A stretch of DNA of 64,000 nucleotides from Deinococcus humi (GTDB lineage: Bacteria > Deinococcota > Deinococci > Deinococcales > Deinococcaceae), in contig NZ_JACHFL010000006.1 in assembly GCF_014201875.1 (NCBI RefSeq), positions 218,092 through 282,091 of the forward strand. The letters run 5' to 3'. The translations under genes and the position numbers were made by a program. Positions 1 through 7,707 of this stretch are shown in pieces. Each line of letters begins with the position of its first letter. Positions within the stretch are counted from its first letter, which is position 1. Below the pieces are notes generated by a model. The model did not search any database. It saw only the letters and a list, made by a program, of their open reading frames with translations, and had not been told where the DNA came from.

Positions 1-946
1 GGAGCAACGAGGCCGGACCCCCGATGAACAGCAGGCCGCCGAGCAAGAGCGTCCCGTACTGCGCTTCCGGTTGCCAGCAGACCGCCTGTCCGCCGGTTTC
101 CTGGGCTTGCAGGTGCAGCTGACTCTGCACGCCGCCCTTCTCGCTCTGGCCCAGATACAACACACCTGCTTTCAGGCTGGGCGTGCCCCGGTGGCTCTTG
201 ACGTCCACGCTGAACACCTGCCCGTCCGGGCGCGTCAGCACAGCATCCACATCGCCCCCACGCCGCATTAGCAGGCCTCTGCGAACGGTCCAAGTGGCGA
301 AAATGCTCTCCAGTTCATCCAACGCCCACGCTTCGACATCATGCCCACGCTGCCGCACCGCCTGTTCATTCAGGGCGGCGGCCTCCCAGAAACCCACCTG
401 TTCAGCGAGACCCTGGACCCCAGCGTGCAACCAAATCTCCTGACCCTGCACGGTAGAAGGGCCGCCGTGCAGGTCAAGGCGCACGACAGTGGCCCCCTCC
501 CGCCGGGCCAGGGCCGTCTGATCCCGCGTTTCCGCAGCGCTGACTGGCCCGGACGGCTGTGCGTAAACGTGATACCGCGTTCCACTTTCACCCACCAGCC
601 GGACGCCGGTGTTGTCCAGCGGGGTGACCGTCAGGCCCGCAGGCAGATGAGGTGAGACCGCTGCCGCGAGGGCCTGACTGGCCTGCTGACGTTCCAGTGC
701 GCATGCCCGCTGCGCGGCCTGCTCCGTGAGGGCCAACTGGTGCGCTTGCCGCCGTGGCGCCACGCTGCGGTGGTACGCCCACCAGTGCCGGAGCGCCAGA
801 TACAGCGCCCAGAAATACACTACCCTGAAGCCGATCCCCAGCCCACTGGTCACCGGCAGCCCCTGAAACGAGGCCAGAAAGAATACAAAAATCACGCCGA
901 GGGCGAGATCCCGGAAGCGGAAGAGTGGCGGCGGAGCAGGCGTCAT
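1..946 (-). CDS. Membrane-anchored NERD-domain protein (3' end outside window)
   Basis: The frame is open from an ATG at 946 down to base 1, so about 315 residues are visible and the C-terminus lies outside. The N-terminus has one or two hydrophobic stretches (about residues 10-55), followed by a Gln/Ala-rich helical linker (about 60-95) and a globular part. Near residue 230 are GDVDAVL and then VDVKSHRG, the D...(D/E)xK pattern of the nuclease-related NERD fold. A further hydrophobic segment (LLLGGLLFIGG) follows. NERD domains are known as restriction-like nuclease folds in DNA-processing proteins. Nuclease activity here is inferred from the motif. It follows the 118-residue gene by 20 bp, probably in one operon. 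Confidence 0.75.
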   Translation of the reverse strand, partial: MTPAPPPLFRFRDLALGVIFVFFLASFQGLPVTSGLGIGFRVVYFWALYLALRHWWAYHRSVAPRRQAHQLALTEQAAQRACALERQQASQALAAAVSPHLPAGLTVTPLDNTGVRLVGESGTRYHVYAQPSGPVSAAETRDQTALARREGATVVRLDLHGGPSTVQGQEIWLHAGVQGLAEQVGFWEAAALNEQAVRQRGHDVEAWALDELESIFATWTVRRGLLMRRGGDVDAVLTRPDGQVFSVDVKSHRGTPSLKAGVLYLGQSEKGGVQSQLHLQAQETGGQAVCWQPEAQYGTLLLGGLLFIGGPASLL

Positions 947-966
947 TCAGGAGCCCAGTGGCCAGG

Positions 967-1323
967 TCATCCCGCGGACCGGCGCGGCAAGTCGAGACTG
1001 AGCTGCTGAGCGAATTGATTGAAAATGTCAAGGACGGAGGGCAGCCGTGACAGGAGCCTGATCGTGACGGTCCCAGACCCCACCTGGAAATCAATGTCTT
1101 GCTGAAGGCAGTCGGTGCCGAGATTCAGCCCCTCGCAGGACAGCCGCAGGTGCAGGGTGTCCGAGGTGTGTCCATCCAAGAACCAGTGGCGTCCCGTCCC
1201 GTGTCTGAGGTTGTGGGCTGCCCGCTGTGCGGCACACAAAAATTCCGTACGCGTCGCGTGGTAGCTGGCTTGACACAGCCTGGGAGGCAAAACCAGCCTG
1301 AATACGGGTGCTTGCTCTTTCAT
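967..1323 (-). CDS. Conserved-looking hypothetical protein, 118 aa
   Basis: I do not recognise this protein. It reads as a compact soluble domain rich in Leu and Arg with four cysteines and no signal peptide or membrane segment. The start is supported by AAGGAG seven bases upstream of the ATG, and codon use has the local G/C third-position bias. It is the first gene of a likely two-gene operon ending in the NERD protein and driven by the promoter near 1370. Being encoded ahead of a nuclease-like protein, it could be a partner or control protein. That is inference from position only. Confidence 0.6.
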   Translation of the reverse strand: MKEQAPVFRLVLPPRLCQASYHATRTEFLCAAQRAAHNLRHGTGRHWFLDGHTSDTLHLRLSCEGLNLGTDCLQQDIDFQVGSGTVTIRLLSRLPSVLDIFNQFAQQLSLDLPRRSAG

Positions 1324-1369
1324 CTTGCTCCTTTGCAGTCCACAGAGATTGTTGACTGTAGACCGACTG

Positions 1370-1397
1370 ATTATAGAGGAACGTTCTACAACAAGTC
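1370..1397 (-). promoter_or_regulatory. Probable promoter for the 118-aa/NERD operon
   Basis: The minus strand carries a perfect TATAAT (complement of 1370-1375) about 47 bp before the ATG at 1323. A weak -35-like GACTTG (complement of 1392-1397) lies 16 bp further upstream. The 8-bp palindrome GAACGTTC sits between the two boxes and could be an operator, possibly for the adjacent XRE regulator. Confidence 0.45.
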
Positions 1398-1430
1398 GCC
1401 CTGACAGCGCTACGCCCGCAGGCTGAGGCC

Positions 1431-1700
1431 GTGCAGCGCCTTCGTCCGAAAACCCGCAAACGACACGAGCCGAATGCCGAGGAACTGGCGTTCCGACAAG
1501 CCCTTGGTCAGCGCATCCGTGCCCTGCGCGCCCCCAATTACAGCCAGGACGAGTTCGCGGAGGTTATCGATGTTTTTCGCAGCCACGTCAGCACGATCGA
1601 GACGGGCAAGACGGACTTGAAGCTCTCGACCCTGCTCCGTATCGCAGCGGCGCTCGACTTGACCGTCGATGAACTGCTGCGTGACCTGGAACAGGGTTGA
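1431..1700 (+). CDS. XRE-family helix-turn-helix regulator, 89 aa
   Basis: A small DNA-binding protein of the Cro/CI (XRE) type. After a basic 15-residue lead, residues 20-80 form the HTH: ALGQRIRALR, then YSQDEFAEVIDVFRSHVST with the recognition helix around RSHVSTIETGK, then LSTLLRIAAALDLTVDELL. This is the usual five-helix layout and the full family length. It begins at GTG with a TGAGG purine run just upstream. It is divergent from the 118-aa/NERD operon, so it may control that operon through the shared intergenic region. The target is inferred. Confidence 0.85.
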   Translation: MQRLRPKTRKRHEPNAEELAFRQALGQRIRALRAPNYSQDEFAEVIDVFRSHVSTIETGKTDLKLSTLLRIAAALDLTVDELLRDLEQG

Positions 1701-1749
1701 TTTCGCAGTGGGGGCGGCGAGGTGAACTGGGTTTGGACCGGCACAGGGC

Positions 1750-2340
1750 TCAGGGGACTTGCCAGGCCACGTCCACAGGAACGGGGGAACGGGCGGCATG
1801 GTCAAACAGGTACGCGGCCATGCCCAGCGTGCTTTCGTCCCAGCCACAGAAGAGCAACGGGTGTTCTTCATCGCAAAGCCCCTGCGCAGCGCCCGCCGTG
1901 ATCCAGGGCAGGTCTTCATGTGGACTGTGCAGCCGACTATCCGGGTAGGCAATCCAGTTGCCGATCCATTCCACTGGCCTCTCCCCTGGCGTGATGGAGT
2001 AAGCGTCACGCAGACAGTCGGTCCAGCCCAGCACGTAAGCCGCATCGATCTCGAGGGGATTTGCCCCTTGCAACCAGGGCCGCACGCCAGCTGGCGTGGC
2101 GAAACCCACCACCAGGGTGCCCTCATCCCTGGTGCCAAACAGCAAACCGCCCTGCATCCGGCCTGTACACGACAGCATGCGTTTCAGGGCCGCGCCTGCA
2201 CCGCGCCGGTGGATTTCGATGGTTTCGATGGGCGCGGCCTCAGCGTCTGTCCTGGGCGGCAGGTCACCCACCAGGCCCAGGAAACGCCGCTCGGCGCGCA
2301 GAAGGTGGGGATAGGCCATGCTGCCCTTTGTCCCAGTCAT
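1750..2340 (-). CDS. Degenerate JAB/MPN-like protein, 196 aa
   Basis: The layout resembles JAB1/MPN metalloprotease-fold proteins. A strand reading GGLLFGTRDEGTLVV occupies the usual early position. Later VEWIGNWIAYPDSRLHSPHEDL aligns by eye with the JAMM segment (G-x-W-H-x-H-P ... S-x-x-D). Here the two metal-binding histidines are Ile and Tyr, so the protein is probably not an active isopeptidase. That reading is from pattern only. The ATG at 2340 overlaps the stop of the upstream 103-residue gene (ATGA), so the two are translationally coupled. Another ATG in frame at 2319 is possible. Confidence 0.55.
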   Translation of the reverse strand: MTGTKGSMAYPHLLRAERRFLGLVGDLPPRTDAEAAPIETIEIHRRGAGAALKRMLSCTGRMQGGLLFGTRDEGTLVVGFATPAGVRPWLQGANPLEIDAAYVLGWTDCLRDAYSITPGERPVEWIGNWIAYPDSRLHSPHEDLPWITAGAAQGLCDEEHPLLFCGWDESTLGMAAYLFDHAARSPVPVDVAWQVP

Positions 2341-2648
2341 CCGCGCACCGCCGCCTGCCTGGCCTCTTCGCGCTCGGCCAGCCAGATCAGGGCCGCCAGC
2401 GCGCCGTGGATGCACCCCTCGAGCTGCCAGTCCGCCCGACCAAACTCCTGGGTCAGCACCGGGTGTTCGAACGCGAACTCTCTCTCTCGCAACGCGCCTG
2501 GACTGATCTGCCAGCCCAGTGAACCGCTGCTCAGCTGTAGGTTTGTGGTTGCGGCGGTCAGAACGCTGGTCAGGAAATAAGGCCAACGCAGGTGACGGGC
2601 ATAGAGCCGTTCACTGACCACCAGGACAGCAGGGCGTGACACGGTCAT
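2337..2648 (-). CDS. Hypothetical partner of the JAB-like protein
   Basis: An unrecognised protein of about 103 residues from the ATG at 2648. An in-frame ATG at 2738 with GAGGGGG upstream would give 133, but the extra part is lower in GC and less protein-like. It contains a basic N-terminal helix (SERLYARHLRW), a Thr/Leu-rich middle and an acidic-aromatic C-terminal part with several Trp. It overlaps the downstream JAB-like gene by 4 bp. The pair is divergent from an XRE regulator across a perfect palindrome, a layout typical of small, tightly repressed two-gene accessory systems. Confidence 0.55.
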   Translation of the reverse strand: MTVSRPAVLVVSERLYARHLRWPYFLTSVLTAATTNLQLSSGSLGWQISPGALREREFAFEHPVLTQEFGRADWQLEGCIHGALAALIWLAEREEARQAAVRG

Positions 2649-2768
2649 TTCCGCCACCACGACAACAGAGGGACATCGGGATATCTTTCCATGGGTCCTC
2701 CGAAATATGTGGATTCCGAGGGGGCTGTGAGCCTGCATAACTACTGCCCCCTCAGCTCCGATAGTAAC

Positions 2769-2790
2769 ATATCTAGTAGCTACTAGATAT
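2769..2790. promoter_or_regulatory. Perfect 22-bp palindrome, probable operator
   Basis: Each 11-bp arm (ATATCTAGTAG and its exact complement) meets with no spacer. It lies in the AT-rich intergenic region between the divergent JAB-like operon and the XRE gene at 2833. Position and symmetry fit a dimeric XRE repressor controlling both sides. Confidence 0.65.
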
Positions 2791-2832
2791 TTAACTAGCG
2801 CGCATCCCTATGTCATGAGAGACAATGCCTAA

Positions 2833-3078
2833 ATGTCGTACACACACTGGAAGCTCGCATCACTGCTCGCAGAGAGGGGCTTTTCAGCGTATGCATTAGC
2901 AAAAGCGAGTGGAATCTCGCAACCCAATACGATTTACCGCATTGCGAAGCCAGGACATGAGCCAAAGAGAGTTGACCTGCCCACTCTGACAGCAGTCCTG
3001 GACGGCTTGAGGAAGCTCACTGGTGAGGACATTCAGATCGCTGACGTTCTCGAATACGTCCCAGACCTAGAATCTTGA
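2833..3078 (+). CDS. XRE-family helix-turn-helix regulator, 81 aa
   Basis: A compact Cro/CI-type protein. Helices 1-2 read WKLASLLAERGFSAYALAKA and the recognition region is SGISQPNTIYRIAKPG. The end, DIQIADVLEYVPD, is typical of short XRE proteins of this kind. Full length; ATG start. It is transcribed away from the JAB-like operon, with the 22-bp palindrome 43 bp upstream of its start, so autoregulation and repression of the divergent pair are likely (inferred). No toxin gene follows: downstream sequence is degraded until the split exonuclease gene. Confidence 0.85.
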   Translation: MSYTHWKLASLLAERGFSAYALAKASGISQPNTIYRIAKPGHEPKRVDLPTLTAVLDGLRKLTGEDIQIADVLEYVPDLES

Positions 3079-3445
3079 ATGCAGAGAACAGGACTCAGGC
3101 GTCAATGGCAAATCAGTCGGACAGCTCGGCGGCAACACCCAAACTTTGATTGCTCGCCGACACGCAACAGATTCGGTTGTTTCCCAGGGCATCGAGGTGG
3201 TGCAACTTGCGAATCAACGTATCGTCGGGCGCTACTGACGACGGGCGCTGAATTTCCTCAAGATCGGTCTTCGAGCGGGCCATGATGTACTGAATTTATT
3301 GTCCGGCGATGTTCTCGCACCTGACGTTCCACGGGGGAGCCGACCTTGAAACTATCAGGCCCGCAAACATGCCTTCAAGCTCCTGGCTACCCTTAAAGGT
3401 CATTCCGTCCACCCTCATACACCGTGTCAGGCAGGTCACCAGGAC
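3079..3445. other. No credible gene; decayed sequence
   Basis: Only short frames interrupted by stops are seen. Pieces after about 3150 look like decayed coding sequence (for example RRHATDSVVSQGIEVVQLANQRIVG) but match nothing I can name. Confidence 0.4.
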
Positions 3446-3614
3446 ATGATCCTGAACGTGCTAGAGCGTGTCTGACGATGAGGAAGGTTGTGGAATCAGT
3501 CATCGGGGTGACACCAAGTGGCCTCTTACAATCCGGTGAATGTCTGAACCAAAACCACCCGTTGGCAGTCTGAACGTTTTTCTTGCGGCACGCTAGAAAG
3601 TCGCCCTTCAAGGG

Positions 3615-3989
3615 ATGAACGCGTTGAGCTCGGTTGAGGGTACGTTTCTTCTGCCCATTGAATTCCTGACAGCCTTAGACATGCAGGGTATCGAAGGCTT
3701 CTATGACAGCGATGTCGGCGACTACGCCGCAGAAACGGTCGAAACCCTGCGGTCCATTGGTGCACATCGAACGGCCGAGATCTTGCTCGAACTCAATCAC
3801 GCCTTCTCTGGGGGAGCCCCCGACCATGATCGCGAGCGCCGCCGAGTACAGCTTGATGAACTCCGGGCGCAACAAAGCGCCCCCCTCGACGACTACGAAC
3901 AACAATTGCGCGCTGCTGTTGATGAGCTCGATGGCTTACCCGAACGGTACCTGTTCGCCCACCAACACAAGTTTTCTTCGGATGCATAG
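3615..3989 (+). CDS. DMP19/DUF4375-like protein, possibly N-truncated IS passenger
   Basis: The 124-residue protein has the DMP19/DUF4375 pattern: GIEGFYDSDVGDYAAETVE, then LRSIGAHRTAEILLE, a GGAPDHDRE stretch, and the C-terminal LDELDGLPERY-like helix (AAVDELDGLPERYLFAH). The usual family N-terminal helix before FLLPIEFLTAL is short here, and a TAG lies in frame 21 bp upstream of the ATG, so the gene may have lost its 5' end. It lies entirely within the IS edges, antiparallel to the transposase, whose stop begins six bases beyond this gene's stop. The function of the family is unclear; immunity-like roles have been suggested. Confidence 0.65.
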   Translation: MNALSSVEGTFLLPIEFLTALDMQGIEGFYDSDVGDYAAETVETLRSIGAHRTAEILLELNHAFSGGAPDHDRERRRVQLDELRAQQSAPLDDYEQQLRAAVDELDGLPERYLFAHQHKFSSDA

Positions 3990-3995
3990 AACAGG

Positions 3996-4839
3996 TCAAA
4001 GCCAGAGCATGATTGCGGCAACCTGCACCACACCGAGGTAGTGCACACCACGCTTTTCGAACCGTGTGGCTACCACTCAATACCGTTTCAGGCTGTTCAC
4101 TGCGCGCTCCTCCACGTTACTACCTTTGTAGGTTTCCTTGTCGAACGCGACTGGGCGACCACCACGACGACCTTTGGCAAGGCCGCTTTCCTGGCTTCCT
4201 CACGTTCAGGGCAGACACAGCCGATACCGCGCCTTGCCAGGATACGCCGATACGTTCTTACGCCGTACGCTTGATCTATTTGGAGATGCGTCGGTCGCTT
4301 ACGGGGCCTGCCAATGGGTTGAGGGACTCGGATGGCGTCGAGTACGGGCTCAAGGAGCGTCCCATCACTTCGCTGTCCAGCCGTGACGAGGATGGCACGT
4401 GACTGCCCTCGTCCATCGACACACAGATGGATCTTACTGGTCTTTCCACATCGCGAGCGGCCGATGTGTTCGTCCGACGGATCGTCTTGAGCACGGAGAC
4501 ATCGGGCTCCAGCGGCACAGGGATGAGCCTTGATGTGCGTACTGTCCAGAGCGCAGCAGTCCCAAGCAATCCCTGTTCGACATCCTCAAGGGCTTGCAGA
4601 TTTTGCAGAATGCTCAGCCGAATTCTCCTTCGGGTCCTGTTGATAAACCGGTGGTAGCAGGTTTTCCAAGGACCATATTCCGTGGGGATCACGCGCCACG
4701 GGATGCCGTTCTTGGCGCGCCACAGTATGCCGTTGATGACTTGGCGGTGTTCGCGAAACTTCTGCCCACGTCCGGTGTTGGTGGGAAGGTGGAGAACAAG
4801 ACGCGTCCATTGGGCGTCGGTGAGATCAGAACTGTTCAC
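3996..4839 (-). pseudogene. IS5-family transposase, frameshifted
   Basis: The 5' frame (from ATG 4839) reads LTDAQWTRLVLHLPTNTGRG, then INGILWRAKNGIPWRVIP and YGPWKTCYHRF, typical IS5 N-terminal sequence. After about residue 90 the homologous sequence jumps frame several times: ALDSTHIKAHP with the first catalytic D, GKTSKIHLCVDEG, LVTAGQRSDGTLLEP, then the C-terminal EERAVNSLK and AAIMLWL before the stop at 3996. At least three frameshifts and an in-frame stop make it inactive. Confidence 0.88.
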
Positions 4840-5284
4840 GATGTGGGCGAGCCTACCTAAACAAAGCCTCTACACCCAATCCATCAGGCACGCTCTAGAT
4901 GTCGAAGCAACCTGCTGGGAGCATGACGCCCCGCAGGGCCAACGCAGTGAAATCATTGAGATCGGCGTGTGCGAATTGAATCTTGAGACTGGCAAGCTGG
5001 GGAGACTATGACCGCAACAAGTTCATAATCGAGTGCGCCGAGGGCCAGATCGCTCACCCATTCGGCCCGGCCCACACCAACGCGAAGCAGGCGTCTAACG
5101 ACGTGCAAGGCTTGAGAAAGCAACCGGGTATGGAGGCTGCCCTGAGAATTGGCAGACCCAAACTGGAGGGCCGCCACCACCGGGGAGTGGACGACGCGGC
5201 GAACATTGCCCGCCTGATCTCGCTGATGCCTGTGCAGATCAGCCGTGGCGATCACTGACCCAAGACAGCCCAAAGACAACCCTG

Positions 5285-5320
5285 ACAGAGACCACTGCAA
5301 GGGATGACAGTGGCCTCTGT
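5285..5320 (+). terminator. Hairpin after the exonuclease gene
   Basis: ACAGAG-A-CCACTG pairs with CAGTGG-C-CTCTGT around a 10-base loop. It lies 27 bp after the exonuclease stop. There is no T-run, so termination is inferred from the stem alone. Confidence 0.55.
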
Positions 5321-6980
5321 CTGCCCACGCGCCGGGAAAGGGAGAGGCCCGCACTGGCCCTACTTGGCCTTGGAGGACAGGCAGACAAGGGAAGGCACAC
5401 AGATGCCAGAGCATCAGCAGGGAACGGCCAGTGCTCAAAAAAGGTGAGTAATCAGGTGCAACCCCCAGATCATCCCCGTCTCAGAACAAGCACCTCGCTA
5501 GAAAGGGCCGCAGCTTTGGAATGTTTGAATTGCAGCGTCTGCGAATCGGCAGCTCAACTGGAGAGGGATAGAACGGCAAGGTGCAGGCCCATTCAGCAGG
5601 CGAAGTCCGGCAGATCGTGGCACCAACCAGGGCCAACACAACACACCGGAGGCAGCTCAAAGTGCACTCAGAAGGTGGGTACGGTGTCACCAGCAGGCGC
5701 AAGCAGATGCGACTCGGGAGACGAGAAAGCAACAGCTCAGCGCGAACGCTTAGGGTTTCCAAATTGCCCAACACTCCACCCATCAACCACAGCGTCAAGG
5801 CATCTACACATCCGCAACGCTGGCAATCATCGCTCTCCATTTCACGCCAAACAGCCCAAATGCAACACCGTAAAACACCAGCAAGAGGCCAGTGACGTAA
5901 GGCGCAACAGCAGTCCAAGGAGCCGGAGACAACACCTTACCAGGGCCGCAAGCCAGAACAAAATGCAGTCGCCATCGCCAGTCAGAGGACGCAACTGTAG
6001 GTAATCAAGAGGCCGCTGAGCACAAGACAGTCCACCTCCAACCCACGCTGATCAGACCCAGAAGCAAGCCAGCTTGCAACAGAGACAGGCACCAGAAAGC
6101 GCAGGTCATCGTGTGCGACAACACCTGTAAGCATGGGCGCTTAGGGTTTCCTAACCACCTCTCCTCAACCACCCATCCACTCGTGTTCTCCCCACACCAC
6201 ACCCGCAGTCACATGCCCCGCTGGCATCAAACAAGCGCCAGTCATGCTACCGAACGGGGAGCGTCCAGTCATTCAAATGCACACGCCCAGGGTCCAACGT
6301 CAGCCCCGCACAGGTGAAGATCCCCGTCACTTCCCCCCTGGTGCAAGCCACACACCACCCCTTCTGACCGCCCCCCGTTCCCCGAAAATACGGAGCGCCA
6401 GTCTGCCAGAAGAACCTCTGAATGCCTTCCGAGTGTCTGCCGCAATGCCACCCGTTGCGCTCCGAGTCTGGTCATGTACAATGCCCGGACCACTGCCGCG
6501 AGTGGAAGGAAAGCAACTCCGAATCTCGCCTGCATGACCCTGCTGAATACACCTCAATGCCTGCCCCGCTGTGCTGTCCATTCCCATTTCGCGGGGTGGA
6601 CGGTGCAGCCATGACCCGCAGGATGTCTCACCACCTGCCCCGGCCAATGCTGCCCAGGACAGACGACTTGCCGCCCTATTTTGCCCGTCCATTTCCCTTA
6701 CCGTCCGGTCAATTAGTGTATAGAGGCTCTACCGAGGGAAAGAGCAAAAACAGGACAAACGAGTTAATCAGCACGAAATGCAGACCCCCTCCGCCGGAAC
6801 CGCTCAGATGTTGAATGAGTTAATTAACTTCTATTAGCGTCTCAATGAGTTAATTAGATGCCCTTCCAGCCCCGCCAGCCCCCCGGTTCCACCCCCGTCT
6901 CCTGCCCCTCCAACGGCCCCGGCCAAGGCTTCCCCACACCCCCCCATTTGTGTTCGCACCCGGTCTCCAAAACCCGCGTG
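5321..6980. other. 1.6-kb stretch without a credible gene
   Basis: Both strands give only short, low-quality frames and the composition is A/C-rich on the top strand, unlike neighbouring genes. A 14-bp repeat (CGCTTAGGGTTTCC) occurs at 5747-5760 and 6138-6151. The right part (from 6700) is AT-rich with GAGTTAAT repeats. It could be decayed sequence or a non-coding control or replication region. Confidence 0.5.
6758..6856 (+). repeat. GAGTTAAT-type direct repeats
   Basis: AATGAGTTAATTA occurs exactly at 6814-6826 and 6844-6856, 30 bp apart, and a relaxed copy AACGAGTTAATCA lies at 6758-6770. The three are co-oriented in the only AT-rich pocket of a gene-poor stretch, so operator or iteron use is possible. 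No replication initiator gene is visible nearby. Confidence 0.55.
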
Positions 6981-7017
6981 CCAACACCCGCCCCGCCCCC
7001 TGCGGACAGGCCCTAAG

Positions 7018-7414
7018 ATGGACGGACCATATCCCCCCGGAGCCGTCGTACCTGACCTTCACCACCCTCAAAGTCATGGCCGCGCTGACCCTGCCCAGCC
7101 CGAACGCCCAAGGCCATTACGGCGGCAGCCTCAGCCGAATGAGTCAGGTGGGCCACGGCCAAGTGCTCACGCTCCTCAGTTGGCTCCGGGCACGCGGCTG
7201 GGCGACCGACACTGGCACAGAGCCAGGACCGGGGAAAGGCAGACGCAAGGACGTGCGCCTCACCGATGACGGACGCCGGTACTTCGAGCGTCACCGCGAA
7301 CGCAGGTTCCCACCTTCGAGGGCCGCCACCCAACCGCACCCGAGAAGGCCCAGTGGGGCCCAGCCCTGCGACTGGGCTTGGCGGCGCGCGAGCGCTATCA
7401 CGGACTGGGCGTGA
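7018..7414 (+). pseudogene. PadR-like winged-helix regulator, probably frameshifted
   Basis: The coding frame reads PSYLTFTTLKVMAALTLPSP, then GHGQVLTLLSWLRARGW and KDVRLTDDGRRYFE, a winged-helix pattern like PadR proteins. The likely start (ATG 7018, MDGPYPP) is in a different frame. A run of six C at about 7031-7036 has one base too many, and removing one joins the start to PEPSYLTF. Without that correction the only upstream start in frame is an ATG at 6950 with non-coding-like sequence. The C-terminus after YFERHRER is also foreign, where DinB-like sequence begins in another frame. Confidence 0.6.
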
Positions 7415-7623
7415 CCGACTACACCCAGTTGCTGGGCGAGGTCCGTCAGCAGACGCTGGAACGCCTGGCTCAGCAGGACGACGCGTGGCTCGCATGCGAG
7501 TTCACCCTGCTGGACGGAGCGCTGGTGAATCACCACTGGGCGTGGTTCCACGTCTTCGAGGACGAGCTCAGCCACCGTGGACAGATGCTGCTGATCCGCC
7601 GACACCTGTTGCCCCGGTCCTGA
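7300..7623 (+). pseudogene. DinB/DUF664-like C-terminal fragment
   Basis: The frame reads PTFEGRHPTAPEKAQW, ARERYHGLGVTDYTQLL and finally NHHWAWFHVFEDELSHRGQM, the C-terminal helix of DinB-like four-helix proteins with a histidine of the metal site. The N-terminal half is missing and the frame starts inside the end of the winged-helix gene, so a deletion probably joined the two. A TTG at 7378 is the first start codon. The DinB fold is expanded in Deinococcus, where most members are thiol-dependent metalloenzymes or of unknown role. Confidence 0.65.
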
Positions 7624-7707
7624 CAGCGTGGAATGGCAATCCATCTCCAGCACGTCTGCAGGTATCAAATTCAACTGGGCCTGTCCTCCTTTCTCCCCGC
7701 CTCCGGA

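Larger units (their letters stand above)
3465..4894. mobile_element. IS5-family element with CTAG target duplication and apparent passenger gene, 1430 bp
   Basis: CTAG occurs at 3461-3464 and 4895-4898 and the flanks join into one reading frame, so these are the insertion edges. The termini are imperfect inverted repeats: AGCGTGTCTGACG at the left and the complement of AGCGTGCCTGATG at the right, 11 of 13 matching. Inside are a minus-strand transposase pseudogene (3996-4839) and a plus-strand DUF4375 ORF (3615-3989) in the left third. IS5-family elements are usually about 0.8-1.3 kb with only a transposase, so the extra gene is unusual. A terminus-like GGCACGCTAG at 3587-3596 could mark a nested event. 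Confidence 0.8.
3446..5258 (+). pseudogene. DEDDh 3'-5' exonuclease gene (KapD/ERI-1-like), split by an IS and internally deleted
   Basis: Joining 3446-3464 to 4895-5258 restores MILNVLDVEATCWE, the typical start of KapD/ERI-1-like exonucleases, with D-x-E of the Exo I motif. The frame then runs through SEIIEIGVCELN to a stop at 5011. A second frame (from about 4996) supplies SWGDYDRNKF and the C-terminal HHRGVDDAANIARL with the Exo III H...D residues. About 50 codons between these parts, including Exo II, appear deleted. The gene is thus broken twice: by the IS5-type insertion (CTAG on both sides) and by the internal deletion. A hairpin terminator follows at 5285. Confidence 0.85.

Noticed and set aside
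2800..2835. Deinococcus radiation-response motif (RDRM)-like TATGTCATGAGAGACA
   Set aside because: Matches only half of the known 17-bp palindrome; the second arm is absent.
6758..6856. Possible CRISPR or iteron array
   Set aside because: Only two exact copies and one relaxed copy with irregular spacing; too few for CRISPR, and no initiator gene to support iterons. Reported only as repeats.
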